The notes: generated from the letters alone by a model not told the origin. A stretch of 64,000 nt of DNA from Natronorubrum aibiense (GCF_009392895.1 NZ_CP045490.1:1-64000), one strand, 5' to 3'. Shown: positions 53,200 to 62,322, counted from the first letter of the stretch. Program-made: numbers and translations.

Positions 53200-53556
53200 A
53201 GTGTGCGCGTACGCGCGCTACCCCAATGAATGCGGGGGGTGGCGAGGTCGCGAGAACCACGTCACGCTGCGTGTGTTTCGACCAGTAGCAGACGGTCACG
53301 AATTCGAAAGCACCACTCTTACTGCAAGGCGTACATGTTTTTTGGGAATGTATCACAACAATCCGTCATAATTTCATCCAGTGCTCGAACCGAGCTGGGT
53401 ACCCCACCGTTCCCACGTCCCACCGTCGAGCATGAGCTATCGCTCAAGGATACTGCATCAAGGCTCATCTTGCGAAGATTTCCAGTGGTCACAGCCGCCA
53501 CTCCGTCGTTCTCAGCGATGGTAGAGACGCGATGTGAACGGTGCGATCCGGGTCGC

Positions 53557-53637
53557 AATAGTAGCCACTGAACATCACTGTGCACCAGATCGCACAGCGA
53601 TCGTGCGGTCAGTGTGTGAATCGGTTCAGTTGGTACC
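53557..53637. mobile_element. decayed MITE copy
   Basis: Starts ATAGTAGCCACTGAA (minus-orientation left end of the 1873-1958 MITE) and ends CGGTTCAGTTGGTACC (compare CCGTTTCAGTTGTTAC). Interior TGCACCAGATCGCACAGCGAT resembles the MITE interior. Diverged, about 81 bp. Confidence 0.65.
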
Positions 53638-53796
53638 GACGTCCACCACGAACGCCCAGTGAGAGTATCGTCGCTGCCACCGACGATCATGTAGCCGACC
53701 ATGGTGAGAGCAGACGACAACTCACCGCTGTTGAAACAATGCTGATAAGACTATATGAATTATACTTCTCAGGAATTATTGAGGAAACAGGAAGTT

Positions 53797-53817
53797 GGAT
53801 ACACTCGTGATCAGGGG
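53797..53817 (-). repeat. ORB-like repeat, downstream of orc1
   Basis: ATACACTCGTGATCAGGGGTG on plus is a reverse-oriented relative of the origin repeat (ACACCCCT-CGTCCAGAGTG family), placed on the far side of orc1. Confidence 0.6.
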
Positions 53818-53871
53818 TGTCGTTTCGGATGTCCGTCTCGAGTATTCGAACGGAGTTGAGTGCCGGGTCAG

Positions 53872-55149
53872 TTAGGTCAACTCCTCGAGGCGGCTATCGC
53901 GAAGGACGGATTTCAACACGATTCCGGTGTCCTGTACCAATCGGTGCTCGAGGTAACTTCCTTCACCCCGCCCGCCACCGGTTCGCGTCGATTCGACGAC
54001 GCCGAGGAACGCTTGCTCTTTTAACAGTTCGTAGACTCGGTGTTCGCTCAGAATCTTGGTATCGACTTTCGTCGCGGTTTCTTTGTATCGGTTGTAGATC
54101 CGGCTAGTCGAAAAGCCCTCTTTGTCGGGGTTTTCTTCGGTCAACAGCGCAAGCGAGTACAGGATAAACTTGACCTGTGTCGTCGAACCGCGAAGGAGTT
54201 CCTCGAAGCGGTCGACTTCTGCCCACTCCTGTGCATCGCGGATGTGGTCTTCGGTGACAGTGTCGACGTTCTCTCGCTCGGCGAGTTCGCCAGCGTGACG
54301 TAAGATCTCGATCGCTTTTCGTGCGTCACCGTGTTCCTGAGCAGCCAACGCTGCAGCCAGCGGGATCACGTCATCGGAGAGCACGCCGTCGTAGAACGCA
54401 TCACGGCGATGCTTCATGATTTCGCGAAGCTGATTCGCATCGTAGGGCTGGAAGACGAACTCTTCCTCGCGGAGGCTCGACTTAACCCGCTCGTTCAGTT
54501 GATCACGATACTCGATCTTGTTGCTCACGGCGATAACGCTCAGATGGCAGTCTGCCTTCCCCGACTCGCGAGCGCGCGACAGTTGCATGAGGATGTCATC
54601 GTCCTCGAGTCGGTCGACCTCGTCGAGGACGATAATGACGGATTCGTAGGCGATATTGAGGATGTCCCAGAGGTAATCGTAGTATTCACCACTGCCGATC
54701 CCTGCTCGAGGAATATCGAAATCGGTATGCTCAGTTTCGTTGAGCGACCGGGTGACCGTCCGCGCGACACGCGTTTGCGTGTTGTGTTGGGCACAGTCCA
54801 CGTAGACCGTTCCGACCGAGACACCGTTCGATGCCGCCGCACGGCGGGCTCGTTCGGTAACGTGACGGGCTACGAGGGACTTTCCCGTCCCCGTCTTCCC
54901 GTAGATCATCACGTTGTTCGGTGGGTCGCCGCGAACGATCGGTCTGAGTTCGGCAGCGACGGCTTCGATCTCGTCGTCGCGGCCGACAATACGAGCACTT
55001 TCCGGAACGTGACCGACCTTGAGCAGTTCTTTTCGAGCGAAGATGTCTGCCCGCTCGGGATCGTCTTCATCGAAATTGAACAGGGGATCTTCCGCCGGGT
55101 CCTCGAACCGGTCGTTAAAATCTGAGAGTTGGGACGGTTCCTCGGCCAT
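53872..55149 (-). CDS. orc1: Orc1/Cdc6-family replication initiator
   Basis: 425 residues from the ATG at 55149. Archaeal Orc1/Cdc6: AAA+ ATPase with Walker A YGKTGTGKSLVARH (about 79-92), Walker B VIIVLDEVDRL (about 170-180), sensor 1 VIAVSNKIEYRDQLNERVKSSL, sensor 2 GDARKAIEILRHAGE, and a C-terminal winged helix ending near KSVLRDSRLEE. It binds ORB repeats and loads the MCM helicase. The gene is transcribed away from the 1.4-kb repeat-rich region, the usual archaeal oriC layout. An ORB-like repeat lies 39 bp before its start, so it may autoregulate. Confidence 0.95.
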   Translation of the reverse strand: MAEEPSQLSDFNDRFEDPAEDPLFNFDEDDPERADIFARKELLKVGHVPESARIVGRDDEIEAVAAELRPIVRGDPPNNVMIYGKTGTGKSLVARHVTERARRAAASNGVSVGTVYVDCAQHNTQTRVARTVTRSLNETEHTDFDIPRAGIGSGEYYDYLWDILNIAYESVIIVLDEVDRLEDDDILMQLSRARESGKADCHLSVIAVSNKIEYRDQLNERVKSSLREEEFVFQPYDANQLREIMKHRRDAFYDGVLSDDVIPLAAALAAQEHGDARKAIEILRHAGELAERENVDTVTEDHIRDAQEWAEVDRFEELLRGSTTQVKFILYSLALLTEENPDKEGFSTSRIYNRYKETATKVDTKILSEHRVYELLKEQAFLGVVESTRTGGGRGEGSYLEHRLVQDTGIVLKSVLRDSRLEELT

Positions 55150-55187
55150 CGATATGCTATAGCGCGTACTCCCCGAACTTAATGGTT

Positions 55188-55210
55188 CCCCCACCTCGAC
55201 AAGAGTGTAA
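55188..55210 (+). repeat. ORB-like repeat before orc1
   Basis: CCCCCACCTCGACAAGAGTG and TAA: a diverged copy within the orc1 promoter region, 39 bp from its start. Confidence 0.6.
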
Positions 55211-55391
55211 ATCGGCACGGGAACAGAGCCAGACATCCGTTTTAGCCGATGTCACATCCACAACACGAGAGGGCAGTCCCAAGTGATAATCGACGGGTTT
55301 CCGTGAGAAACCTTTGATCCGGAAACGTGGGAAGCAGTCATGGTAGACACGGTTCGTCTCGAGTGAAACGAAAGGCGGTCGTTGATTTCGT

Positions 55392-55413
55392 CACACCCCT
55401 CGTCCAGAGTGAA
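55392..55413 (+). repeat. ORB repeat
   Basis: CACACCCCTCGTCCAGAGTG then AA; consensus copy. Confidence 0.8.
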
Positions 55414-55455
55414 TCGCACTGCTGGGCGGCAAATTGCTAGGCGGCAGCTCGACCC

Positions 55456-55478
55456 CACACCCCTCATCACGAGTGTAA
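55456..55478 (+). repeat. ORB repeat
   Basis: CACACCCCTCATCACGAGTG then TAA; three changes from the consensus. Confidence 0.7.
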
Positions 55479-55548
55479 CTGTTGAACAATCCGTGAAGAC
55501 AGTGAACAAAGATCATATACATAGTGGAGCTCTGCCTGAAAAACGTGG

Positions 55549-55578
55549 CACACACCCCTCGTCCAGAGTGAAAACGAA
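55549..55578 (+). repeat. ORB repeat, extended
   Basis: A 30-base copy (core ACACCCCTCGTCCAGAGTGA) that is an exact inverted match of 56228-56257. Confidence 0.85.
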
Positions 55579-55653
55579 CAGAAGTGTCCTCGAGTTCGTA
55601 CGTTCAGCTGTGAAGTTCAAGATGGAGACGAAGAACCCCACGTCAAGAGTGTA

Positions 55654-55675
55654 TACACCCCCTATCAAGAGTGTA
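55654..55675 (+). repeat. ORB repeat
   Basis: TACACCCCCTATCAAGAGTG then TA; a half copy (CCCCACGTCAAGAGTG) directly precedes it at about 55636-55651. Confidence 0.65.
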
Positions 55676-55733
55676 TTCAACCGGTGAAACGAGACGGTTT
55701 TTCAGTCTGCAGACAGCAAAATCACTTCGGACA

Positions 55734-55756
55734 CACACCCCTCGTCCAGAGTGTAA
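55734..55756 (+). repeat. ORB repeat
   Basis: CACACCCCTCGTCCAGAGTG then TAA; consensus copy nearest the AT-rich segment on the orc1 side. Confidence 0.8.
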
Positions 55757-55969
55757 CGAGTATTCGGTACATGCCCTTGCGTGCAGACGGTGCCCAAACG
55801 TGGACGACCATATCGAAAGTAAGAGCTTATAAAAATCCAGATGGAGGGAGAAATACGCGAATATAGTGCAGGTTCTTCGGTAACCAGTAGAGACATCTGT
55901 CAATGGAGACGTTTCTGAGGACGGGCGCAGAGTAATAGTTAGATCTGTGCTAGACCTTCGTGGCAGCAT

Positions 55970-56090
55970 TCGTTCTTAGACTGAATATCTAGTCATTCTT
56001 AGACTATCCGATGAGTTTATTATGATATATTGCGTAAAGCCCACTAAGTGAAATTCATATATAAATAGGAACGAATGTAACATTCGTTCA
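55970..56090. other. AT-rich candidate unwinding element with palindrome
   Basis: Long AT tracts (TTTATTATGATATATTGCG; TTCATATATAAATAGG) lie between the opposed ORB groups. A perfect 10-bp inverted repeat GAACGAATGT-A-ACATTCGTTC occupies 56069-56089, and TTCTTAGACT occurs twice near 55972-56000. The AT segment is the likely site of strand opening. Confidence 0.6.
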
Positions 56091-56227
56091 ACTGCTGACG
56101 AAGTTATCTTTCTCTTTCTGACTGTGTTCGGATTCATATTGCTCGTTATCCTCTCTTTCGTTGCCGATCACGTCGATTCACTCCATTCAGAACCCCCGTT
56201 TCATCTGCAACCCACCCCACCCTTTCA

Positions 56228-56257
56228 TTCGTTTTCACTCTGGACGAGGGGTGTGTG
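56228..56257 (-). repeat. ORB repeat, extended (inverted)
   Basis: Exact inverted match of the 30-base copy at 55549-55578, facing the AT-rich segment from the far side. Confidence 0.85.
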
Positions 56258-56416
56258 GGTTCTCTCGTGAACTGCACTGGTACTTCGAATCGCTTCGAAG
56301 TCAGTGTCCGAGAGCTCTCGACGACTACTGTCCGGTATGGAATCCGTCGAAGATTGGTCACCAACTCTAGACAACATAGTAGCACAAATGCTACTTTTAT
56401 GGCTATCCTGACCTGA

Positions 56417-56437
56417 ATACACTCTTGATGAGGGGTG
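56417..56437 (-). repeat. ORB repeat (inverted)
   Basis: ATACACTCTTGATGAGGGGTG on plus; diverged inverted copy at the outer edge of the origin. Confidence 0.65.
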
Positions 56438-56595
56438 GCGCGCAATGTATCCGACCACCTGGACACTATCTTTCGAATCCATCCGTTTGATTGGTCCCTT
56501 TCTCTCTCGAGTGGCAGACCTCCGTAACGATGGCCGTTCCCACTTGTGGCAGAAATCGTCGTTTCACGGTGATCAGCTCCAGATTCACGGCACGG

Positions 56596-58383
56596 TCAGC
56601 GATACGGGTTTCGACCGGTCGTCGGAAAGTCGTTTCTGGTGGGGATCAGCCTGGTCTCACAGTATGCTTCGCCGCCGGTGTAATCGACACCCGGCTGAAC
56701 GTACGGATACGACCCGTCGGTGGGCGTGTTCTGTACTGACCCACCGTCGTCGGCAGTCCGGACGAGTTCGGTGTCGCCGTAGTCAATCGGAGAATTCGCA
56801 TCGAGATACTCCGTGACGACATCGACCGGGATGACCTCGCCGTCGACGTGGACGTCTCGAAACGGAAATCCACAGTTCCCGAGATCCCGTTCGGGATCAC
56901 CGGGACGAGCGAACGTCGCGACCGAGTATCTCGACTCGGGGTCTACCGACACCCCATCGACGAGGAGGTCGACGAGCCTGCGGCCGCGTTTGGCGGTCGG
57001 ATCGATGACGACCTCGACGTTCGAGGAGTAGTTCCGAACACGGCCGTCTTCTTGCTCGTAAACATACGGTGTGAAGTTGTCCGTGAGGAAGTGTTCCATG
57101 TGATTCAGCAACTGCTGACCGTACGCATCACCTCGTGCGACCGGTGCAGTCATCGGAAACGCCTGGTAGAGGTGCTCGAGTGTAATCTCTCCGGCAGGTA
57201 TCGCAGGGCCGTACCGAAAGCCGTGTGAGACCGCGAGATCGGTCTCGAAGTGTGCTCGAACCGCATCGTTGAACAATAGATTCCAGCCGCTCTCGAGGAA
57301 CGACTGCCGGTGGAGTGGCGTCTCCGTCTCGCCGACGACTGTATCCAGTGGCTGCTCGAGGGTGCCGGCACCGAGGTCGTGATGGACGTCGTCGCCGAAG
57401 AACGGAGAGCGAACTGCCTCGACCGTCTGTTCGGCTGCTGGGTCCGGCTCGGGCGTGTACTCGTGACCTTCGGAGAGACAGTAGAGGACGTGTCGAAACG
57501 ATAATTCGCCGTCGTCGAGCCGAAGATCCACGCGTCCGAGCCCGTCATCCGTTCCTGACTCGACGACGATTGTTTCCGTCTCGTCGACGATGATCGGATC
57601 GTGGGTGTACTCGTGGGTGTGTGCGCTAAACATGACGTCAATATTCTCGATGTCTTTTGCCGCTTGAACCATCCACGGCAGCCCGATTTCGGTGACTGCA
57701 ACGACGACGTCTGCCCCCGACTCGCGAGCCTCGCGCGCAGCGTCCTCGAGCAGCGCGGGATGTTTGCCGAACCGAAACGCTCCCTCAAAGAACGCCGGGG
57801 CCATCCGGTCGACGTAGACGTTCGTCATGCCGACGATTCCGACGTCGACGCCGTTGACGTGCTCGATCGTGTACGGGTCGACCACCGGTTCGTCGGCGTC
57901 CCACTCGTAGAGATTGGTCGCGAGAACGTGTGCCTCGAGCGCGTCCAGTAGCGTCCGGGTGACACCATCCTCGGCGGCTTCGTTCGAGAAGTCCCAGTTT
58001 CCGGGCACGTAGACATCGGGACACAGGTGTTCGTTAACCGGCTCGAGCATCGCTCGGCCGTTCGTGTACGTCGTTACCGCCGTGCCGTGAAACGTATCCC
58101 CGCTCATCAGCGTGAGCGTCTCCTCGTGGGCTTCCCGGATCTCGTCGAGTTTCGCGGTCAACAGCGGGACGCCACCGCCACGCTCGAGGCGTGTCGCCTC
58201 GCCCTCGAAGTCGAAGCCGGGATGGGATTCGACGGTATCGTAGTAGACGTGATGTCCTGATACGAGTTGGCCGTGTAGATCACTCACATGGAGACAGACG
58301 ACGGTCGGCTCACGGTCCTGTTCGGTCGCCCGTGATCCATCGAGTTGCCGCCACGGGCTCATATGTACTGTCTCGTGGCTCAT
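56596..58383 (-). CDS. metallophosphoesterase / 5'-nucleotidase family protein
   Basis: 595 residues from the ATG at 58383 (an in-frame GTG lies at 58434). UshA/YfkN-type: a metallophosphatase domain (about 25-290; HVSDLHGQLV, LMSGDTFHGTA, VYVPGNWDFSNE with Asn-Trp in place of the usual Asn-His, VVVAVTEIGLPW, MFSAHTHEYTHD) and a 5'-nucleotidase C-terminal domain (about 335-500; YGPAIPAGEITLEHLYQAFP, NHMEHFL). It would hydrolyse nucleotides or other phosphate esters. No signal peptide is clear, so location is uncertain. It ends near the origin. Confidence 0.88.
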   Translation of the reverse strand: MSHETVHMSPWRQLDGSRATEQDREPTVVCLHVSDLHGQLVSGHHVYYDTVESHPGFDFEGEATRLERGGGVPLLTAKLDEIREAHEETLTLMSGDTFHGTAVTTYTNGRAMLEPVNEHLCPDVYVPGNWDFSNEAAEDGVTRTLLDALEAHVLATNLYEWDADEPVVDPYTIEHVNGVDVGIVGMTNVYVDRMAPAFFEGAFRFGKHPALLEDAAREARESGADVVVAVTEIGLPWMVQAAKDIENIDVMFSAHTHEYTHDPIIVDETETIVVESGTDDGLGRVDLRLDDGELSFRHVLYCLSEGHEYTPEPDPAAEQTVEAVRSPFFGDDVHHDLGAGTLEQPLDTVVGETETPLHRQSFLESGWNLLFNDAVRAHFETDLAVSHGFRYGPAIPAGEITLEHLYQAFPMTAPVARGDAYGQQLLNHMEHFLTDNFTPYVYEQEDGRVRNYSSNVEVVIDPTAKRGRRLVDLLVDGVSVDPESRYSVATFARPGDPERDLGNCGFPFRDVHVDGEVIPVDVVTEYLDANSPIDYGDTELVRTADDGGSVQNTPTDGSYPYVQPGVDYTGGEAYCETRLIPTRNDFPTTGRNPYR

Positions 58384-58552
58384 CTGGGAGTCGCTGGGTG
58401 TTCGGTCTTCCGCAGCGTGTGCATTTCCTTGCACACGCCGGAATTGTCAGTATACGCTCAATGTTTCAGGAGCGGATCGGAGCGGTTCGATACGGATGAA
58501 CACTATTGACTGGTTAGCAACGGTGTGCTGTTACGGAGAATCAAGGAGAAAG

Positions 58553-58582
58553 CCCCGCCCTTCAGGGCGGGGAGGATGTCAA
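58553..58582 (+). mobile_element. solo IS1341-type right end
   Basis: Perfect 8-bp hairpin CCCCGCCC, loop TTCA, GGGCGGGG, followed by AGGATGTCAA, the same terminal signature as the two tnpB elements. No tnpB is attached. It lies in a 249-bp intergenic gap. Confidence 0.65.
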
Positions 58583-58632
58583 ATCGGTCGCGACGCTTTT
58601 TAGGTACCGAGAGGAGCCTCTCGCTGAGCGCT

Positions 58633-60732
58633 CTAGTGGCGCTGTCCGCTTCGTCGCCTCGGAGGTCGTTCCCGGATCCCTACCGCAGAGAGGCTGAACG
58701 AGAACTTTGCGCCCTCGTTGGGTGTCGACTCGACCCAGATCTCGCCACCGTGGCGTTCGATGATCCGTTCACAGAGCGCCAGACCGATCCCTGTGCCGTT
58801 CCCCTCGCTGCGGCTGTGGGCTCGCTCGAAGACTTCGAAGATCTGGTCGTGATCTTCCGACGCGATTCCGATCCCGGTGTCCTCAACCGTGATGATCCAG
58901 TTCGTACCGTTTCGCTGTGCAGAGACGTGGACGGTCGGCGGTTCGTCGCCACTGTACTCGAATGCGTTCTCCAGCAAATTCTGAAACACCTGTCGCAACT
59001 GACGGGCGTCACCCTCGACACGTGGCAGTGAATCTGCGGTGATCGTCGCATCGGTGGTCTCGATCGCGACTTGCAGATCGTCGAGGACGTCCTCGAGGAT
59101 CGCTTCGAGTTCGACCGGTTCCAACGGATCGGCTTCCGTTTCTACTCTGGAGTATTTGAGCAAGCCGTCGATCATCGATCGCATCCGTTCGGCGCCGTCA
59201 ACGGCGAACTCGAGGAATTCCTGGCCTTCGTCGTCGAGTTCGTCCTCGTAGCGCCGTTCGATGAGCTGGAGATACGACGACACCATCCGAAGCGGTTCTT
59301 GCAGGTCGTGTGACGCCGCATAGGCGAACTGTTCGAGGCGTTTGTTCGATTCCTCGATATCGGCGATCAGGTCCTCGAGTTCCGTCTGGTACTGCTGGCG
59401 CTCGATCGCCTCCGCGAGGATGTTCGAGACGCTCTGGACGAACGAAATGTCCTCGTCGCTGAACGTCGCGCGGTCGGTGTCGTGAGTGCCGAGAATTCCC
59501 CACGGATCGTCGAACGGCCCGATGACGGTACTGATTCCGCTTCGAACGTCGTGGGCTGTCAGCAGTTCGGGGCCGCTAAATCGCGTTTCCGACTCGAGGT
59601 CTTCGACGACGATGGGGTGGTTGTTCTCGAGGGTGTAGGCGGCCTGTGAGTCTGATTCGACGGCGGACACTATCTCTTCTCCAACGAGGCCGTCGTTCCA
59701 GCCGACGCCCTGTCGGAGGAGGAGTTCCGTGCCGGTTTCATCCAGATCGAGCACTTTGCAGAAGTCAGTGTCGAGGACGGTCGTGACTTGGTGGACAGCT
59801 TCATCCATGAGCTCGTCGAGATCGTCAGTTTCGAGTGCGAGTTGTCCGAGTTCGGCTACGACTCGTTGCTCGTGGGCTTGCTTCTCGAGTTCTCGTTCCC
59901 GCTGTTTGCGTTCGGTGATGTCTTGTGACATCGCAAGGATCGCGTACACGTCGTTTTCGTCGTTTGTCAACGGATGTGTCCGAAACTCGAACGTCCGACT
60001 TTGGAATGTTATCTCGAACGTGGTCTGTTCGCCGTCGAGTGTTGCACGGTAGTGTGGCTCGATAATATCGAGGTGCTGATCTGCGTAGACGTCCTGTATC
60101 CGTTCACCTCGGACGCCGCTGGCATCGAAATCGAGCTTCTCGAAGCCTTGGCCTGCGATGAGCGTGTGCTGGAACTCGCGATCCAGAAGCGCGACTGCGC
60201 CGTTTGGGATGTTTTCCGTGAGGGTTCGGTACCGGTGTTCGGACTCCTCGAGTTGGGTGACTGTGTCTTCGAGTTCCGTCTGCGTTTCCCGGAGTTCCCG
60301 ATTACGCTGTTCGAGAACGTGGGCTCGCGTTTTAGCCTTCGCATCGTGGAACCCCACCGCAAAGCCGGCGACGCTACTCAGCGCCGTCAGAATCGGTGGC
60401 GCCGTCAGTGGCGTGGTGATGCCGCTGTCGGGTTGCAGGTGGTAGAGGAGCAGTACCGCCGCCATAGTGCCGAAGCCGGCAGCCGTCCACCTCGCGATAT
60501 CCGGATACACGTCTGAATCGATACCGGTCGTGGCCACCCAGTAGCTGCCATAGAGGAGGACGACACCGGGAGCGACGATCAGAAAGGTCGTGATCGCGAC
60601 GCCGAGTAAGGGCGTGCCGGCGCTGAACACCGCTCCCGCTCGTACCACGGCGAACAGAACGTACAGGCCACCGAGCGTTCCGATGAGCCGTCTCGGTCCG
60701 ACTTGAGAGAGCACGTGTTTCAAGACTCCCAC
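58633..60732 (-). CDS. membrane sensor histidine kinase (PAS-GAF)
   Basis: 699 residues with a GTG start. Four N-terminal helices (about 15-130), a short coiled coil, PAS (about 165-285; YRTLTENIPNGAVALLDREF), GAF (about 290-440), HisKA with phospho-acceptor His in QFAYAASHDLQEPLRMVSSY (about 468-487), and HATPase_c (about 570-680; VFQNLLENAFEYSG; GNGTGIGLALCERIIERHGG). GAF and the AASHDLQEPLR box are of the bacteriophytochrome-related, bop-type haloarchaeal class. Signal unknown; receiver unlinked. Confidence 0.92.
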   Translation of the reverse strand: MGVLKHVLSQVGPRRLIGTLGGLYVLFAVVRAGAVFSAGTPLLGVAITTFLIVAPGVVLLYGSYWVATTGIDSDVYPDIARWTAAGFGTMAAVLLLYHLQPDSGITTPLTAPPILTALSSVAGFAVGFHDAKAKTRAHVLEQRNRELRETQTELEDTVTQLEESEHRYRTLTENIPNGAVALLDREFQHTLIAGQGFEKLDFDASGVRGERIQDVYADQHLDIIEPHYRATLDGEQTTFEITFQSRTFEFRTHPLTNDENDVYAILAMSQDITERKQRERELEKQAHEQRVVAELGQLALETDDLDELMDEAVHQVTTVLDTDFCKVLDLDETGTELLLRQGVGWNDGLVGEEIVSAVESDSQAAYTLENNHPIVVEDLESETRFSGPELLTAHDVRSGISTVIGPFDDPWGILGTHDTDRATFSDEDISFVQSVSNILAEAIERQQYQTELEDLIADIEESNKRLEQFAYAASHDLQEPLRMVSSYLQLIERRYEDELDDEGQEFLEFAVDGAERMRSMIDGLLKYSRVETEADPLEPVELEAILEDVLDDLQVAIETTDATITADSLPRVEGDARQLRQVFQNLLENAFEYSGDEPPTVHVSAQRNGTNWIITVEDTGIGIASEDHDQIFEVFERAHSRSEGNGTGIGLALCERIIERHGGEIWVESTPNEGAKFSFSLSAVGIRERPPRRRSGQRH

Positions 60733-60848
60733 TGTCTATACGACAGGAGGATCAGGGTTATGGATGTTGCGTCGGTTACTGCAGATACTCGGCTGCGACT
60801 TGGGCACCGCTGTTCGGTATGCACCGATCGATTTCGATGCGCTCGACC

Positions 60849-61178
60849 TCATTCGTCCGGCTTCTCGATTAGCCTTGCAACCGTCACGAACGTATCGAAT
60901 TTTTGTGGGGATCCTTGAATCTGAACTACTCCCTGTTCCGGATCGTATTGGACGAACTCGACTTCGGACGATCGCGGAAGGTGGGTGTGCTTCAAGTCCG
61001 CCGAAAGCGTATCGAACCGATCTGGAACGTCGTGGTGCGGTTGCTCGTCCTCCCACTCGTCGATTTTCTCGATGAGTTCGCCGACGGCTACCGGCCCGTC
61101 TCGTTCGTAGAGGTAATACAACGCGTATCGTCTGCGCTTGTTCTCGAGGAGTTCGAATATCTTGTCTAGTGTTACCAT
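60849..61178 (-). CDS. winged-helix-like small protein (DUF7344-like)
   Basis: 109 residues from the ATG at 61178. DKIFELLENKRRRYALYYLY and AVGELIEKIDEWEDEQ form a haloarchaeal HTH-like N-terminus, then DTLSADLKHTHLPRSSEVEFVQYDPEQGVV, the DUF7344 pattern. Probably a DNA-binding regulator. The open frame extends further upstream but with basic, non-haloarchaeal composition, so the ATG at 61178 is preferred. Confidence 0.75.
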   Translation of the reverse strand: MVTLDKIFELLENKRRRYALYYLYERDGPVAVGELIEKIDEWEDEQPHHDVPDRFDTLSADLKHTHLPRSSEVEFVQYDPEQGVVQIQGSPQKFDTFVTVARLIEKPDE

Positions 61179-61374
61179 AACCCATTTTGAACAGGAGCAT
61201 CGAAAGCGTTTGTTGCTGCATATGCACCGCAATCGGTAGCCGACACGAGACCGGTTACTCCAATAGGCACACCGGTACGATTGCAGCGAGCACCACAACG
61301 ACATCGAGGCGTCGTGCGATCGGCCGTGCACCAGCCGTCCGTGGCGTTGCTCTGCCGATCGCCGCCTCGAGTCC

Positions 61375-62322
61375 TCAATCGGACTCGAGGTCGTCGCCGA
61401 GCGAGTCGTCGTACTTCTCCTGTTCGTCCTCGGGGAGGTACTTTCGCTCCCACTCGACGACCTCGGGGAAGCCCGAGAACTCGTGGAGGCTACCCACGGG
61501 CTGGTCGTTGAACGCGTCGTCGATGTCCCGCATCGCTGCGACGGGATCGTCGGCGAAGGTTTCGAAGTCGGCGTAGACGTTCGCGATCGTCGACAGCGTC
61601 GCAGCGATCGGGAACAACACGAGATCGAAGCCCCACTCCTCGAGCGACGAGAGCTCGACGTACGGCGAGGAACCGAGATCGCCGACGAAGTTGTAGACGA
61701 GCGGGCCATCGACCTCCCGGCCAATGCGTTCGAGTTCTGCCTCGTCGGTCGGCCCCTCGACGAACGCGATGTCAGCGCCGGCCTCGAGGAAGGCGTTGAC
61801 GCGATCGATCGCTTCCTCGAGGGAGCCGTCGCCGGTCCCGCGGGCGTCGGTGCGAGCGATGAGGGTGAAGTCGGGATTTCGCTCGTCGCGGACGTCGGCT
61901 GCGGCTTCGATTTTGCCGATGGCTTCCTCGCGCGGGATGACCTGTCGGCCTTTCGTGTGGCCACAGCGTTTCGGGAATGTCTGGTCTTCGATGTGGATGG
62001 CTGCGACGCCGGCTTTGATGTACTCTCGAACGGTCCGGACGACGTTCGTCGCGTTTCCGTACCCGTTGTCCGAATCGGCGATGAGCGGCACGTCGATCCG
62101 TTCCTGGATGTTGCCGGCGTTTTCGATCATCTCCGGCATCGTGATGAAGCCGGCGTCGGGGTAGCCGGTCTTCGAGAGCGAGGTCCCGTAGCCAGTCATG
62201 TAGATCGCATCGAAGCCGACGCTGTCGGCGACGGCGGCCGTCAGTGGATCGTGGACCCCGGGACAGGCCAGCAGTTCGTCTTGCTCGAGGCGCTCGCGAA
62301 GCGCCGTTCCGTAGTTGGTCAT
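61375..62322 (-). CDS. PEP mutase / isocitrate lyase-family protein
   Basis: 315 residues from the ATG at 62322. Phosphoenolpyruvate-mutase/isocitrate-lyase superfamily: a TIM barrel that cleaves or rearranges C-C or P-C bonds of 2-oxo-type acids (2-methylisocitrate lyase, oxaloacetate decarboxylase, PEP mutase). Seen: CPGVHDPLTAAVADSVGFDAIYMTGYGTS, PLIADSDNGYGNATNV, IHIEDQTFPKRCGHTKGRQVIP with catalytic Cys in KRCGH, and RTDARGTGDGSLEEAIDRVNAF. The exact member is not decided by motif. It follows the isochorismatase-type gene (51 bp), same strand. Confidence 0.88.
   Translation of the reverse strand: MTNYGTALRERLEQDELLACPGVHDPLTAAVADSVGFDAIYMTGYGTSLSKTGYPDAGFITMPEMIENAGNIQERIDVPLIADSDNGYGNATNVVRTVREYIKAGVAAIHIEDQTFPKRCGHTKGRQVIPREEAIGKIEAAADVRDERNPDFTLIARTDARGTGDGSLEEAIDRVNAFLEAGADIAFVEGPTDEAELERIGREVDGPLVYNFVGDLGSSPYVELSSLEEWGFDLVLFPIAATLSTIANVYADFETFADDPVAAMRDIDDAFNDQPVGSLHEFSGFPEVVEWERKYLPEDEQEKYDDSLGDDLESD

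Larger units (their letters stand above)
53200..53871. other. 672-bp gene-free stretch with decayed MITE and outlying ORB
   Basis: Between the zinc-finger gene and the orc1 stop. No credible gene. Contains a decayed MITE (53557-53637) and an inverted ORB-like repeat (53797-53817). Confidence 0.45.
55150..56595. other. replication origin (oriC-type) region
   Basis: 1446 bp without a gene next to orc1. About nine copies of an ACACCCCTCGTCCAGAGTG-type repeat: a group facing plus (55188, 55392, 55456, 55549, 55654, 55734) and a group facing minus (56228, 56417), with the AT-rich span 55970-56090 between. Opposed ORB arrays around an AT-rich duplex-unwinding segment, beside the initiator gene, is the archaeal origin pattern. 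The G-string of haloarchaeal ORBs (GAGGGGTGT on the reverse) is present. Confidence 0.88.

Noticed and set aside
55188-56437. Repeats at 55-56 kb considered as a CRISPR array
   Set aside because: Spacing is irregular (60-470 bp), copies occur in both orientations and diverge; they fit ORB origin repeats.
60849-61964. A 371-codon minus frame as one gene
   Set aside because: The upstream 260 codons are Arg/Ser-rich and antisense to the PEP-mutase-family gene; the real gene begins at 61178.
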